Source: Pigoraptor vietnamica
Taxonomy: Eukaryota > Opisthokonta > Filasterea
Length of the DNA: 22,879 nucleotides
Assembly: GCA_943704525.1 (NCBI GenBank)
Contig: CALSCQ010000381.1
Span: 1-22,879, forward strand
Reading direction: 5' to 3'
This document shows positions 10,494 to 21,300 of the stretch, in pieces. The notes under the pieces were generated by a model, which ran no database searches, had not been told where the DNA came from, and worked only from the letters and a program-made list of their open reading frames with translations. Both the position numbers and the translations under genes were made by a program. Position 1 is the first letter of the stretch; each line of letters opens with the position of its first letter.

Positions 10494-11023
10494 TCCTATG
10501 TGTATATGTGCCTATTTGTGCGTGTGTGTTTGTGTGTGTGTGTGTGTGTGTGTTCCTATGTGTATATGTGCCATGTGCGTGTGTGTGTGTGTGTGTCTGT
10601 GTGTGTGTGTGTTCCTATGTGTATATGTGCCATGTGCGTGTGTGTCTGTGTGTATGTGTGTGTGTGTGTGTATGTGTGTGTGTGTGTGTTCCTATGTGTA
10701 TATGTGCCATGTGCGTGTGTGTGTGTGTATGTGTGTGTGTGTCTGTGTGTGTGTGTTCCTTTGTGTATATGTGCCATGTGCGTGTGTGTGTGTGTGTGTG
10801 CATTGTGTCTCCGTTTTGTTGTTGACAGACGCCATCTCTCACAACTCGTAGTGAGTATGCAAAGCGGAGAGCACGAGACGCTTTCCGAGAGAGCAAGTCC
10901 GAGACAGATCCCGCGAAAATCGCCGAGCTCTACGCCGAAGGGCAGAAATCCCTTGAGATTATCAAGCGACAGGCGCTCATTAACCGCATGTATGGCTCCG
11001 AGAAGCTCGTAGTGGAGCACTAG
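10085..11023 (+). CDS. LYRM4: LYR-motif protein ISD11 (LYRM4), iron-sulfur cluster assembly
   Basis: Exon 1 (10085-10182) and exon 2 (10852-11023) join with phase 2 into an 89-residue protein, close to the roughly 90 residues usual for ISD11. The LYR tripeptide is at residues 16-18 in [22 protein letters not shown] follows, with the splice inside the second Arg codon (CG + T). The C-terminal half ([17 protein letters not shown]) is the amphipathic helix typical of the family. ISD11 stabilises the mitochondrial cysteine desulfurase NFS1 together with acyl-carrier protein, and so feeds sulfur to Fe-S cluster assembly. No separate cleavable presequence is evident, as in other LYRM4 proteins. The start ATGG has a good context. 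The odd feature is the 669-bp intron, 2.5 times the coding length, filled with simple repeats. Confidence 0.95.
10263..10324. repeat. 62-bp poly-T tract in the LYRM4 intron
   Basis: An uninterrupted run of 62 T lies 80 bp into the intron, on the sense strand. It is not next to the acceptor, so it is not the splicing pyrimidine tract. No retroelement body, target-site duplication or terminal repeat is visible beside it. It could be the A-tail of a lost antisense retro-insertion or a slippage expansion. Confidence 0.9.
10372..10802. repeat. Seven-copy compound minisatellite in the LYRM4 intron
   Basis: A conserved core beginning TTCCTATGTGTATATGTGCC recurs at 10395, 10442, 10493, 10553, 10612, 10689 and 10756. 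The copies are separated by GT runs of varying length (periods 47-77 bp). The copy at 10493 has CCTATTTG instead of CCATG, and that at 10756 has TTCCTTTG. The core is well preserved while the GT spacers vary. Confidence 0.95.
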
Positions 11024-11422
11024 CCCTCGTCATCCCACTTTCAAACTGTGGTTTTGTGCGTGCGTGCGTGCGCGTGCGTCTGCGAGCTTGCGTGCGTGAT
11101 GTTTGCCGTTGTTGTCCATCACATGGAATTGAATTGAGACTACCCGTAACGAGCGTTCCGGGTTTTCTTTCGATCTCTTTCTGCTGCATGGCAGTGCTGT
11201 GGTGGAGGTATCGTGGAATCGATGGTACAGCTTGCACACACACCGGCACGTGTTGAAGATCTCTGGGAAGTTGCGCCCACATCGACGTCGCCGGCAGCGC
11301 ATCTTACTTCGCCTATTCTGAACAAAAGCACTTTGCGTGCCCTCAAGCATCCCTTCTTCCTCCGCAATTTTAATAGTGGCAGCCAACACGATGCACGAGC
11401 ATAGTCATCGCAACGAGTCGCC
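11024..11422. other. Convergent spacer between LYRM4 and the formin
   Basis: This 399-bp stretch lies between facing stop codons. It holds a short GCGTGCGT-rich run (about 11055-11100) and otherwise unremarkable sequence. No gene, structured RNA or canonical polyadenylation signal was seen. Confidence 0.5.
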
Positions 11423-12228
11423 TCATGGCTTGCAGTACGGTCCGATCGCGTCCTTCCACTCCATCGCCTCGGCCTCCGTCAGCAGGCGCAGCTGCCACAC
11501 ACGCGCGAGGTCGTTCAGCTGAACAATCTTGGGAACGGCAGGGTCCGACACGAGCGTGCAGTTGCGCAGCATGATCGAGCCCTTGCACTTGCCGCCCTTC
11601 GATTCGTAGTAGTGCAGCATGGCGTCCTGGAGCTCAAACCAGCGCTTGTCCCACTTGGGCTTCACGTGACGGCCACCGGATATCTTGTCCATGTAGCCGC
11701 TCTTGCCCGGCCCGGCCTGCAACGGCACGCAAAGGTCAGGTTGCGCCACATCCGGCGACTAGTGAAGCGACTAGTGCACGTGTTTACGAGAGGAGCGTGC
11801 ACATTAACCAAGGGCGTGCGCGACCACCAACAAATGCTCTGTGTGTGACACGGAGCACGCACGCACCGGCACTGGCCGTGACGTGCTGCCCGTGCGAGGA
11901 ATCGAACCCGAGGACCCCGGGACAGCGAGGTTCGAGTTCCACTGGTTCGACTGGTTCTGCGACTGAGTGCCGGGCACCGTGTTCGCATCGCCCTGTGCGG
12001 ACGGCGTTGTCGACGACCCGTCGGATGCCGTGGCCGTCTTGGCACCTTTGTCGCCGCCGCCGCCGCTCGCTTGCCCTGTCGCCTGCTTGCCGTCGGAGGC
12101 GCTCGGCTTCTGCGAAAATTTCAAGTGGGTTGAATGTGCATGACACGACCGCGTCAAGCTAATGATGCACACAAATACATACACACACGTATACAAGCAC
12201 ACATCGACAATGTACACACGCACGCACG

Positions 12229-12294
<66 letters not shown>

Positions 12295-15200
12295 AACAAC
12301 CCGCATGCAAGGTCACTCACGTCTTTCGACGCGGGATCGGAGCCTCCCTTTGACGGCTCCGGGAGCTTCTTCTGCTTCGGCGTCTTGTCGACCGACCCCG
12401 GCTGCTTCTCCTCGAGCACCGCGCGAAACTTCTGCACAAAGTACGTGACGTTGCCGAAGAGCTCCTCCGAGTCGAGCGAGGGCGTCTCGCCGTACATTGC
12501 CTGAATAGGAAAAACGGGTGGAACGAGATAGTTAGTAGACTATAGCAGACCCGACAGCATGGATAGCACCGAGGGGTGGATACAAGCTGATGCAGAAACG
12601 ATTAATGTGTGTGTATGTGTGTGGACTAAGAAAACGCACGAAGCCACGACAGTTGTCCGAAGGGAAATACGCAAGACGGGGTTCGCAGAGCCTAGCTAGG
12701 CAATCGCGTGGGCACACTCACCAGGACTTCCTTGAATATCTTGGACATGTCGTCGCTCTTCTGCGTGAGGCTGTCGAGCTTCGCCTGGTACTTCTTGCAG
12801 AACGCCTGTGCAGCAAACAAACAGCATGATAAGTGCCCTTCCATTCATAAAATTCTTGACCAGCGAGGGTGTGTGTGAGTGTGTGTGTGTGTGTGATCAA
12901 CGCGCAAATGGAAGGACGACGAAGGCTCCAAACACACCTCAACGTCTTCAACGAACTTCTTGTCGGAGGGCGTCGCCTTTTCGAGGAGTGCCTTTGCGTT
13001 TGTTCGGATCTTCGCCATGTCCTTCTTGAGGAGGTCAATCTCAGCCGCAATAGCCTTCACGGACGCTGCGGGAACAAGGAGAATGCGTGCACGGTCAGCC
13101 GGTGCGCATACAAGCCGAGAACGCACAAGGGAGCTATTCCACCCCAGATCATCACGACGGGACCGAGAGAGCGCCACTATAAAGGCTCACCAAACGTCAT
13201 CCCATGCGACACTCGATATTGAGTCGATGGAAACAGCTTCAAATATGAGCAGCTGCCACAACACACACTCTCAGCAGCCGGCGCACTCACCCGTCTTCGA
13301 CTCTTCCACGCACGAAAACTCGTTCACAAACTTGATCAGCGACGCATCGTACTGCGCGAGCGTGTCGTAGAGGAACGAGATGAGGTTGTACTTGCGGTCG
13401 CGCCCCTTCGCTTCGGCCATCTTCAACAGCGAATCGAGACGCACACCGTACGCTCCGCCGCGCGGCGTCGACCCGTTGATGTAGTTGCCGATTGCGAGCA
13501 CATACTCAAGGACCTGCGCAGCGAAAGTGCTGTGAACGCAGTAACGAGCACGCGGTGCGAGCCATGCAAGTGGGAAGCTAGCGAAAAAGAACATACAAAT
13601 GTATGGTGCACGCACGCACACACGCACACACGCACACACACACGCACACACGCACACACGCACACACACACGCACACACATTCTCTCTTTCATGCATTCA
13701 CTCGCGCATGCACAAATCGATAGCCTAACGTGACAAACGCCAAATGCGCACCTTGGCAAATTGCGGGTTGTCGCGCAGCTCGCCAAGCGCGCCGAGCGTC
13801 CTGTCGACCTCCGGCGTGAGCTCGTCCATCCGCCCCGGCAGCTCCTTCACCGAGATTTGCATGTCCAGACGGGCCATCAGGTTACTCACGTCCGACAGCT
13901 TCATGAGGAACTGGTCCGCCGGCGCGAGCTCGGCGCGGTCCCCCTTGTAGTTCTTGAACATCTCCGTCTCCTCGGGCGTCGGCGCGAGCTTCTTCAGCGC
14001 GATAATGTGCTCCATCGGGAGCGACTTGTCCGGATCGAGCGTGCTCAGCTTGCCGTCCAGCTGCTCCAGCGGCATCTTGAACCCCGACAGGAAAATCCCG
14101 ACGTTCTGCCCGCGCTTGACGTCCAGCAGCGTCTTCACCTCGGCCTTCTCCTTCTTCGTCTTGGGCTTGCCATCGCCTGCCTTATCCTCCAATCCGAACA
14201 TATCCTCCAGCGCCGCCACGTCAAACTTGCGATTCTCGTCGTTTGCCTTCGCCCACAGCGTCTTCGGGATCGTGTTGTTCGGAATCTTCGTCCAGTGGAA
14301 CGGCCGCAGCTTCACGTTCGGCTTGATCACCTTCTTCGGCGGCAGTCCACCGCCCACTCCCGGCACGCCCGGCGGTCCCGGCGGCCCCTTCATGCCCGGC
14401 GGCGGGGGCGGTCCCATTCCGCCTGGGGGCGGCGGCGGCGGGGGTCCTCCCATACCTCCCGGCGGTGGCGGTGGCGGCGGTCCGCCCATTCCACCCGGGG
14501 GCGGCGGCGGGGGCGGTCCCATTCCGCCTGGGGGCGGCGGTGGCGGGGGTCCCCCCATACCTCCCGGCGGCGGCGGTGGTGGAGGGCCTCCCATGCCCCC
14601 GGGAGGTGGCGGCGGCGGGATCCCCATGCCCCCCGGCGGCGGCGGCGGTGGTGGACCTCCGCCTCCGGGCGCCTCGTCGCCCGGCGCAGCGCCCGTATCG
14701 CCCGACTGCTGCGCCTGCGCAATCATCGACAGTGCCGTCTTGACCGTCTTCTTCGGCGCGGCCACTTCCCTCCCGATCGACGCGGCGACAGAGTTGAGCT
14801 CGCGTATTTTGGCCTCGACGGCGGGATCCCTGTTCCCGCTCTGAATGAGCGCGTCCGCGAGGCCCCGCAGCTGTTCCTGCAGCGACAGCGCAAGCCCCCC
14901 GACGCGCAGAGAGACCTTCTCCGCGACGCCGCCCAACCGCCCGCGTGCCGTGGCGACGAGCGACTCGTACCACTCGTCGCGCACCTGCTCAATCTGCTCG
15001 GCCGTCTTCGCGGGGTCGGCGGGGACGCGAAAGTGCCACTGCTTCTTGTTCGTCTTGACGGAGAATCCGTTGTTGTCGAACTTTGCGAACGACGCGACGG
15101 TGAGATCGAGCTGAATGATGTTGAGGGCGTTGTCCTTGTCGTCCAGCTTAAAGTACGACACCTCCTTCTCGGTCACGCGCAGCCACCGGCGCGGCCAGAA

Positions 15201-16030
15201 CAGCGCCGACACAGAGTGACCCTGCTTCTCCACCTCGCCCTCCTTGATAACGAGCTGCTGCAGCGGCTTGGCGAGGTCCTCCGGAGACGCGTCAAACTCG
15301 GACGCCCCCTCGCGCTTGTTCTGCTCGATGATGAGACTGACGAGGCGGCAGATGCGGTTCTTCTCCTGAAACGAGTCGGCGTCGTACTCGTACATGGTCG
15401 CGTCGGTGAAGTAAATGAAGAAGCGGAGGCCATCTTCGCTGTCGACCGAGTCAACTGTGGCGCGAGAGGGAGAGGGTGAGAGATGTGTGGGCGCAGCTCA
15501 AATCATAGGCGCCTCTCCATCGACTCCAGTGTATGTGTAAAGAGAGAGGCTCAAATCATAGGCGACTCTCCATCGACTTCCACACAGTGCATGTGCCAAA
15601 GAGAGAGGGAGACAAAGATGGAGAGGGATAAAGAGGTGTGCGAGTGAGTGGAGACGCACACGCAAAAATGCTCCGATGGGACGCAGTGAATTCAGAAAAG
15701 AGACTAGAGGAGACAAGAGCGGACAACGCACGTGAGCCCTTTCGTAAATACGCAGCAGCACAACTACTTTTCCACTCTCCACTGCGTCCAATCGAACCAC
15801 ATTTTCACATATGCGCACACTCGGCGACTGCAGACACACAAAAACGCACTCTGTGAAAAGTCAAACTTCTTGTCTCGCGCGCCTCGCTTAATGTTGCACA
15901 ACACGCGTGCCTGGAAATCGAGCTGGAGAATGCGCCGTTGCGCGCCCAACATCTTATACAGAAACACGCCAAAGTTGAAAACCTTGTCGTCCGCGCCGAC
16001 AATAGACGCGCGGCGGCCGTCGCCCTCCAT
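11423..16030 (-). CDS. Formin with N-terminal PH-like and PH domains, FH1-FH2 and C-terminal PH domain
   Basis: Eight minus-strand exons (16030-15850, 15454-13752, 13513-13291, 13065-12938, 12805-12722, 12500-12321, 12109-11867, 11716-11423) join in phase into 1011 residues. Formins nucleate and elongate unbranched actin filaments, using FH1 to recruit profilin-actin and FH2 to cap the barbed end. Residues about 15-115 (KVFNFGVFLYKM, then GLRFFIYFTDATMYEYDAD) look like a PH-like module. Residues about 135-235 form a PH domain (IKEGEVEKQG, FWPRRWLRVTEKEV, ending DEWYESL). FH1 (about 318-430) has eight poly-Pro blocks of 5-7 residues separated by GGMG. FH2 (about 436-805) starts KLRPFHWTKIPNN and contains AIGNYING and GRDRKYNLISFL. 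A Ser/Gln/Asn-rich linker leads to a final PH domain (916-1008, SGYMDKISGG, KRWFELQDAMLHYY, MEWKDAI). No GBD/FH3 or DAD motif is visible. The start is the only ATG in frame before the first module; the frame upstream is open but lacks an ATG. Confidence 0.93.
12213..12287. repeat. (CA)n microsatellite in a formin intron
   Basis: A CACG run followed by a pure CA tract of about 57 bp lies inside the intron 12110-12320; the sense strand of the formin reads GT. Confidence 0.95.
13611..13681. repeat. CA/CG-interrupted microsatellite in a formin intron
   Basis: Alternating CACACG and CACACA units fill about 70 bp of the intron 13514-13751. The formin sense strand reads GTGTGC/GTGTGT. Confidence 0.9.
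14410..14619 (-). repeat. 105-bp tandem duplication inside the FH1-coding exon
   Basis: The segment starting GGTCCCATTCCGCCTGGGGG at 14410 recurs at 14515, and the word TACCTCCCGGCGG recurs at the same 105-bp offset. The unit equals 35 codons, so the frame is kept and whole poly-Pro/GGMG blocks are copied. The copies differ at scattered positions, mostly synonymous. Confidence 0.8.
15497..15608. repeat. Imperfect tandem duplication in formin intron 1
   Basis: CTCAAATCATAGGCG is followed by CTCTCCATCGACT and ends in AAAGAGAGAGG. It occurs at 15497-15549 and again at 15550-15608, with a few substitutions and a small length difference. Both copies lie in the 395-bp intron 15455-15849. Confidence 0.9.
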
Positions 16031-16536
16031 TCTCGACTGGGCACAGCGGACGCCCGCGCACGCAGCGACGCCGAAGACACACGCGCTCGCGCACAGACGG
16101 CAACGTCCTCCTGTTCGCGAGAAGCTGTCTTGAGGGAGGAAAAAAGAAATGAAGCGCGTTCGCGGTTGCTGTCGTGCCGACAATTTTTAGCTGGGTGGTC
16201 AAGTGTCAACAATGGAATAACCACGCGAAGAGTGGATGTTACAATTTGGGGGCATGGTGAGGGTTGAAAGTGCTAGATAGGGTGAGGGTTCGAATTCGAT
16301 GGCGCGTCATTTCGTCCAATGACGTCATGACCGATCGTCAGCTGACGGCTTTGTGCCGTCGCTCTCTACAACATAAGAAGCAACACTTCTCGAGAGAGAG
16401 CCAGTTTGTGTGTGTGCGTGTGTGTGTCTCGCGTGCGTATTTTGCGAAGAGCGCAGAAAGAGGGCCACAGGCAGCAAGCAAGACCAACAGAGAGAGCTAA
16501 AGGCGCGTGTTGATTGAGTGTGAGCGGCGCCACACC
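16031..16536. promoter_or_regulatory. Bidirectional promoter region of the formin and EDC4
   Basis: Two start codons face away from each other across 506 bp. Near 16316-16346 are a CCAAT box overlapping the palindrome TGACGTCA (16320-16327), then CGATCG and the 10-bp palindrome GTCAGCTGAC (16337-16346). CCAAT plus CRE is a known promoter arrangement for NF-Y and ATF/CREB-type factors in other eukaryotes. No TATA box is evident. Shared control of the two genes is inference from position. Confidence 0.55.
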
Positions 16537-16733
16537 ATGAGTCTTCCGTTTGGCCACCCTGCTTCGTGGCAAGGCCCTCCGCCCGGCGGTCCAGTCGACC
16601 CCTCGCGCGTGCTCATGGGGATGCTCAATGTGGGCGGCGCGCGACCCCCCGTGCACGGAGCCGGTGCGTTGCATCAGTCGCACGTGTTTGTGAGGGGTGA
16701 AAGTTTGTTGCTTAGGACTCAACACAAACTCAC

Positions 16734-16764
<31 letters not shown>

Positions 16765-18282
16765 GGCACGCACGCAAACACACGCATACACACACACGCG
16801 GGCATGCACGCAAACACACACACACACCGCGCGCACGCACACACACAAACATAAGCACGCAAAAAGGGCGTTTGGAGCCTTTCAGTTGGACTTGTTGCGC
16901 AATGTGCCTATTCCATTAAAACCCTCGTCGTGTGCAATCTCCAGGAGGATATGCGGGACATCCCTCCACTCCCGCCGATGCCGAGGGTCTTGCGCGCTTT
17001 TTCCCACACCTCGCCATGCCGGGGTGAGTTGTTGGTACTAATTTCTGCCGATTGTACACACACACAGATCGTAAACTTCTCTCCCATTGCAGGCCTGCAG
17101 CGCCTCCGGCGTCGTCGCTGCCACCCTTCGAGTCTGCGCCGCAGCCGTTTGCCAGCTCACTTGCGGACCCAGCACCTGTGACACTGATGAGCCCGTCAGC
17201 GCTCGAAAGCTCTGCTCGCTATGAATACCCGGCGCCGCAGACGGGAACGGCGCCCTCCATCGAAACGCTGCAGGCGCACGAGCGCGAGCGTTCGTCGTCG
17301 ACGTCCTCGCAGAAGGCGGCCGTGCGCACTGCGTCTGTTTCGCACGCGGCGCACGCGAACGTGCCGCCGCCGGCCAAGCCGCTTCCTCCGCTAATGGAAG
17401 TGCACGGACTCGAGTGAGTGGACAAAATTCTTTTTGTGTGTGTGTGTGTGTCTGTGTCTGTGTCTGTGTCTGTGTGTGTGTGTGTATGTGTGTCTGTGTG
17501 TGTGCGTGTGTGTGTGTGTGTGTGTGCGTGTGTGGTGTGCGCGTGTGTGTGTACACGCGTGTGTATCTGCGTTTAGTTCGATTGGGCGCGTCTGCTTGAC
17601 TCACAAGCGCACCCGTGCAGTGACGATGCCGCGCTTGCCTACGCCCTCTCTGGCGGTGCGATCGAATTTCCCCTTGAACCCACCACGAAGCCCATCGCCA
17701 ACGAAAACAAGGCGGAAGCGACGGCCATCACGCACTATCAGAGCGACCCGGGCTACTATGTTGGGAAGACGCTCGCGATCAGCCGCGCCTATGTCGCTTA
17801 CGCCGTCAAGTGTGGGTGAAGCTGTGTTACACGGGATGGGTTGTCGTATGGCGCGCGCGATCGCGCAGCGGGCACAGGATCTGTGCGCGCGCATACGCAT
17901 GTACGCATCGCACGCACGCAGGCACGCCCACACTCACAAGCTCATGTACATTTGCGTATGTGTACGCATGTGCTGATCGTTGTGCCTCTGCGCAGCCAAG
18001 AACGTCGGCGTCGTGCGCGTCATTGACCTCAAGCGCGCGCACCGGACACTCCTGAAGGGTCACGTGGGCACGGGGGTTGTTGACATGGCGTTTGGGTGGC
18101 CCCGCGAGGACATTCTCGCGACTGTGGACAACGCCGGGTGCCTGTTTGTGTGGCGCATTGAGCCGGCGACCGATTCGGACTCGCTGCGGTAGGCGGGGAT
18201 GTCATTTTACATGGAATCGACTAGTGCATGTGCACACCTGTCACCTCACGCACACTCACGCACGCACACACACACGCACACA

Positions 18283-18344
<62 letters not shown>

Positions 18345-21300
18345 CACGCAAATGCACGCACGTCCCTGCACACTCCCTCGTTTTCACCCAACCCCGGGCT
18401 CAACCCCTTCGACCGTCTGCCGATCGCAGCTATTCCGTCGTGTTCCATCTGCGCGAAAGTGCGCCTCCCGGCCCCCACCGCCTGCTGTGGTCGTTTGGTG
18501 GCGGCGATGTGATTGCCACGCGCGGCACCACCGTGGAGTACTGGCGCCTGAGCCACGCCATTCCGAACGCGGCTGACCCCGTCGACCCGATCCAATGCGA
18601 GTCGGCGGCCATGTCACCCCTTGCCACAACATTCTCCCGCCACACGCTGGTACGGACTGCCCACGCCTTCCGTTCACGCTGCTGTGCGGCCTTCGGTTGC
18701 TCTTTCTTTCATGTCGTGTTTCTCATGGTGTCTCCTTTCGACTGTGTGTGTTTGCTTGGGTATCGCTTCGTTCCCTATGCCACTCGGTTTCAACTCATGC
18801 GACTGCGTGTTCTCAATTATGCAACAACCGTTAACCACGCCGCTCTGTTTTTTTTTTTTTTTTTTACCCTCCGCGCAGACTGTCCACGACATCTGCCTCT
18901 CCCCGGACAACGACGTCATCGTTTCCGGTAGCGCGGACGGCCTCGTGTGCTTTTTCGACGCAACGCACGCGCGGTCCAATTCGCCGCACAGCCCCGTCAC
19001 CCGCAACGTCCTCCGTTCCTTCACGGCTCGCGAGGACGGCGCGCCCGTGTTCTCGGTGGCCCTGTTATCCGGCGGCGCCGACATGGTGGAGGCTGCGCTC
19101 GACCAGGGACCGAGCGCGAAGCCCCGCATGCTCCCTTCTCTGCTCTCCGTCGGCTTCCAGCGCAACAGCGAGATTCGCCTCTTCTCGTGCCGCTACAACT
19201 TTTCGTGCGTTCAGGTCATCTCGTTCTCGTCGCCGCCCCCGACAATCGACACGCCGCCGGAGCAGCTTCCGTGGCTGCACGCCGCGACCGAGCCGACGTC
19301 GCGCTTCCTCGTGCTCTCCAGCGTCAACCGCCGCTCGTCCATTCTCGTGCTGATGGTGGGTCGCAGCAGCGTCCCCGCCGACAAGGCCGAGGACGAGCAC
19401 CCCATGCGCTTCGTGGGCGCGCTTGAGTTTGGCGTCGCTCAGCCCCTCCTCAGCTTCGTCGTCCCGTCGACGGTGATCAACGACGATCCCGACGGCGGCG
19501 CTGTGGCCCTCGGGTCGGGTGACCTGTGGCGGCAGAAGGTCTCGATGCAGGCGTACTGCATGCAGGAGAAGGCGATCCAGCAGCTGACGCTGACGTTCAA
19601 ACCCGTTCCCGCGGCCACGGTTGAGAGCGATCCCTCGTGGCGCCCCATCTCTTCGCACGCCCACGGACAAGCCCATACGCACGCACACTCGGCGCAGCAG
19701 CACGCGCACCACGGGCACTCTTCGGCGGCGGAGACTGCGGCGTCTGTGCAGACGTCCACATCCCTCGACGCGGCTGCTGCGATGCTCGAGAGCATGCCGC
19801 CCCCAGGACCCGGTCACGCGGCAAGCGCCTCGCACGCCGTGTCTGCCGCGGAGACTGCGGCGGAGGCTTCCTCTGCGTCGCGCGAGAAGAAGGCGCACGC
19901 GGCGGCCGCATCGAAGCCCACGCGTCAGCCCAAGGGACCCTCTGCGCCAGGCGCGCGCGGGTTCGGCGGGGCAAACGCGGCGTCGGCTGTAACGAGCGGT
20001 TCGCCGGACGGGTCGCTGTCGGGCGAGTTGGGTGCGCTTGAGCACCGCATGAACGAGCGCATCGAGCAGCTATCGCGGGAGCAGGCCGGCTACATCGGTG
20101 GGTGTGGGGCTCAGAGGGGCTGGCGGCGCGGTTTCGCGTTTGATTTTGCCTTTAGAGCACCTCTGATATTGTCTCCCGTGGTCTTCTTTGTATGAGTGTA
20201 CTGCTTGTTTAATAGGTTCTTATTTCTGAGAAAGAGAAAAATTTTCATGAACCACATCTCTGACGCCAGCGCTCCTCGAACCCGCAGCGCGCCTGGAGGA
20301 ACTGCAGTTGCGCATCTTCAACAAGCTGGAGGCGGACCTCACGAGCGGAGCGTCGCACAATTTGGAGTATTCGCATGCGCTGAATGCGATGGCTGATCGG
20401 ATTGTCGCGCGAGTGACCGAGTCGGTGGCGTCTGTCAAGAAGGACATGCCGAAGCAGGTGGGCGCGCGATGGGGCTTGCTTGAGCGATGCGTGTGTGTGC
20501 ATGTGTGTTGTGTGTATGCTTGCGTGCGTGTGTTGGAGGGAAAGGAAAAAGTGTTGAAGCTTCGTTAACTCAACGCCAGTGTCTCTTCATGTCTGACCCA
20601 AAATTTCTACTCAGAATGTCATCGAGAAGGCGGTGCGCGACGCGGTGACATCGACGCTCGCCACGCCCGCGGGCACGGCAACCCTGGCGTCCGCAGTGGC
20701 CTCGGCCGTGACGCCGGCGCTGAGCAGTGCCCTGCAGCCCGCAGTGAACGACGCGTTTCGCCATGCCCTCTTCGAGTCGGTCGTTCCCGCGTTTGAGCGC
20801 GCGTGCCAGAACATGTTCGCGCAAGTCAACGCGGCGTTCGAAAAGGGCATTCGCGAGCGTAAGTGCCGACGGGCGAAACGCTGTGTTTTGTTGTTGTGTA
20901 TGGGAACTGTTAATGCGACTGATGGCTGCGTCCCTCTTTGACGTACCCTATACTTTGCGCAGAGGGAGGGCGCGGCGGGCCTTCGGTCAACATGGCACAG
21001 TTGCAGGAGATGCTTACGGCCCACGCGGCGCAGACGCAGGCGTCGATCAACGCGGCCGTCGAAAAATATCCGCCTCACTATCGCAACATTGTGGAGTGCG
21101 TATGGGCATATCGGGACCCTGCGCGCGCGAGTGTGTGTCAGTCCCTTACGCGCGCCTGTTGTCGAGATTCAATTGCATTGGACCTTGACCCTCCTCTGCC
21201 CACGCTCGAGGCGACTGTTGCGCGCACCGTGACTGCGGCCGTGCAGACGGAGATCGCCGCCGCATTCAAGAAGGCGCCCCAGGCGGCCCCTGCGGCGCCC

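Noticed and set aside
10395-10780. Regularly spaced repeats resembling a CRISPR array
   Set aside because: Spacers are GT runs of variable length, not unique sequences; the array lies in a eukaryotic intron and has no cas genes.
11880-11975. tRNA-like T-arm on the minus strand (GGTTCGATTCC) with CGGGCA/TGCCCG ends
   Set aside because: The T-stem pairs poorly, it does not abut the possible acceptor stem, no D-arm or anticodon arm forms, and the region is in frame as a formin linker exon.
13761-15479. 572-codon plus-strand frame opposite the formin
   Set aside because: It is the antisense shadow of the GC-rich formin exon; composition is Arg/His repeats and the minus strand encodes clear PH, FH1 and FH2 domains.
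16661-16664. Alternative EDC4 first-exon end at 16650 giving EDMRDIPPLPPMP in exon 2
   Set aside because: That choice leaves phase 1 at 17023, which no acceptor near 17093 can continue; the 16663 end stays in phase through exon 3.
19065-20045. 326-codon minus-strand frame opposite EDC4
   Set aside because: Arg-rich shadow of the EDC4 WD40 and linker exon; no domain and no splice context.
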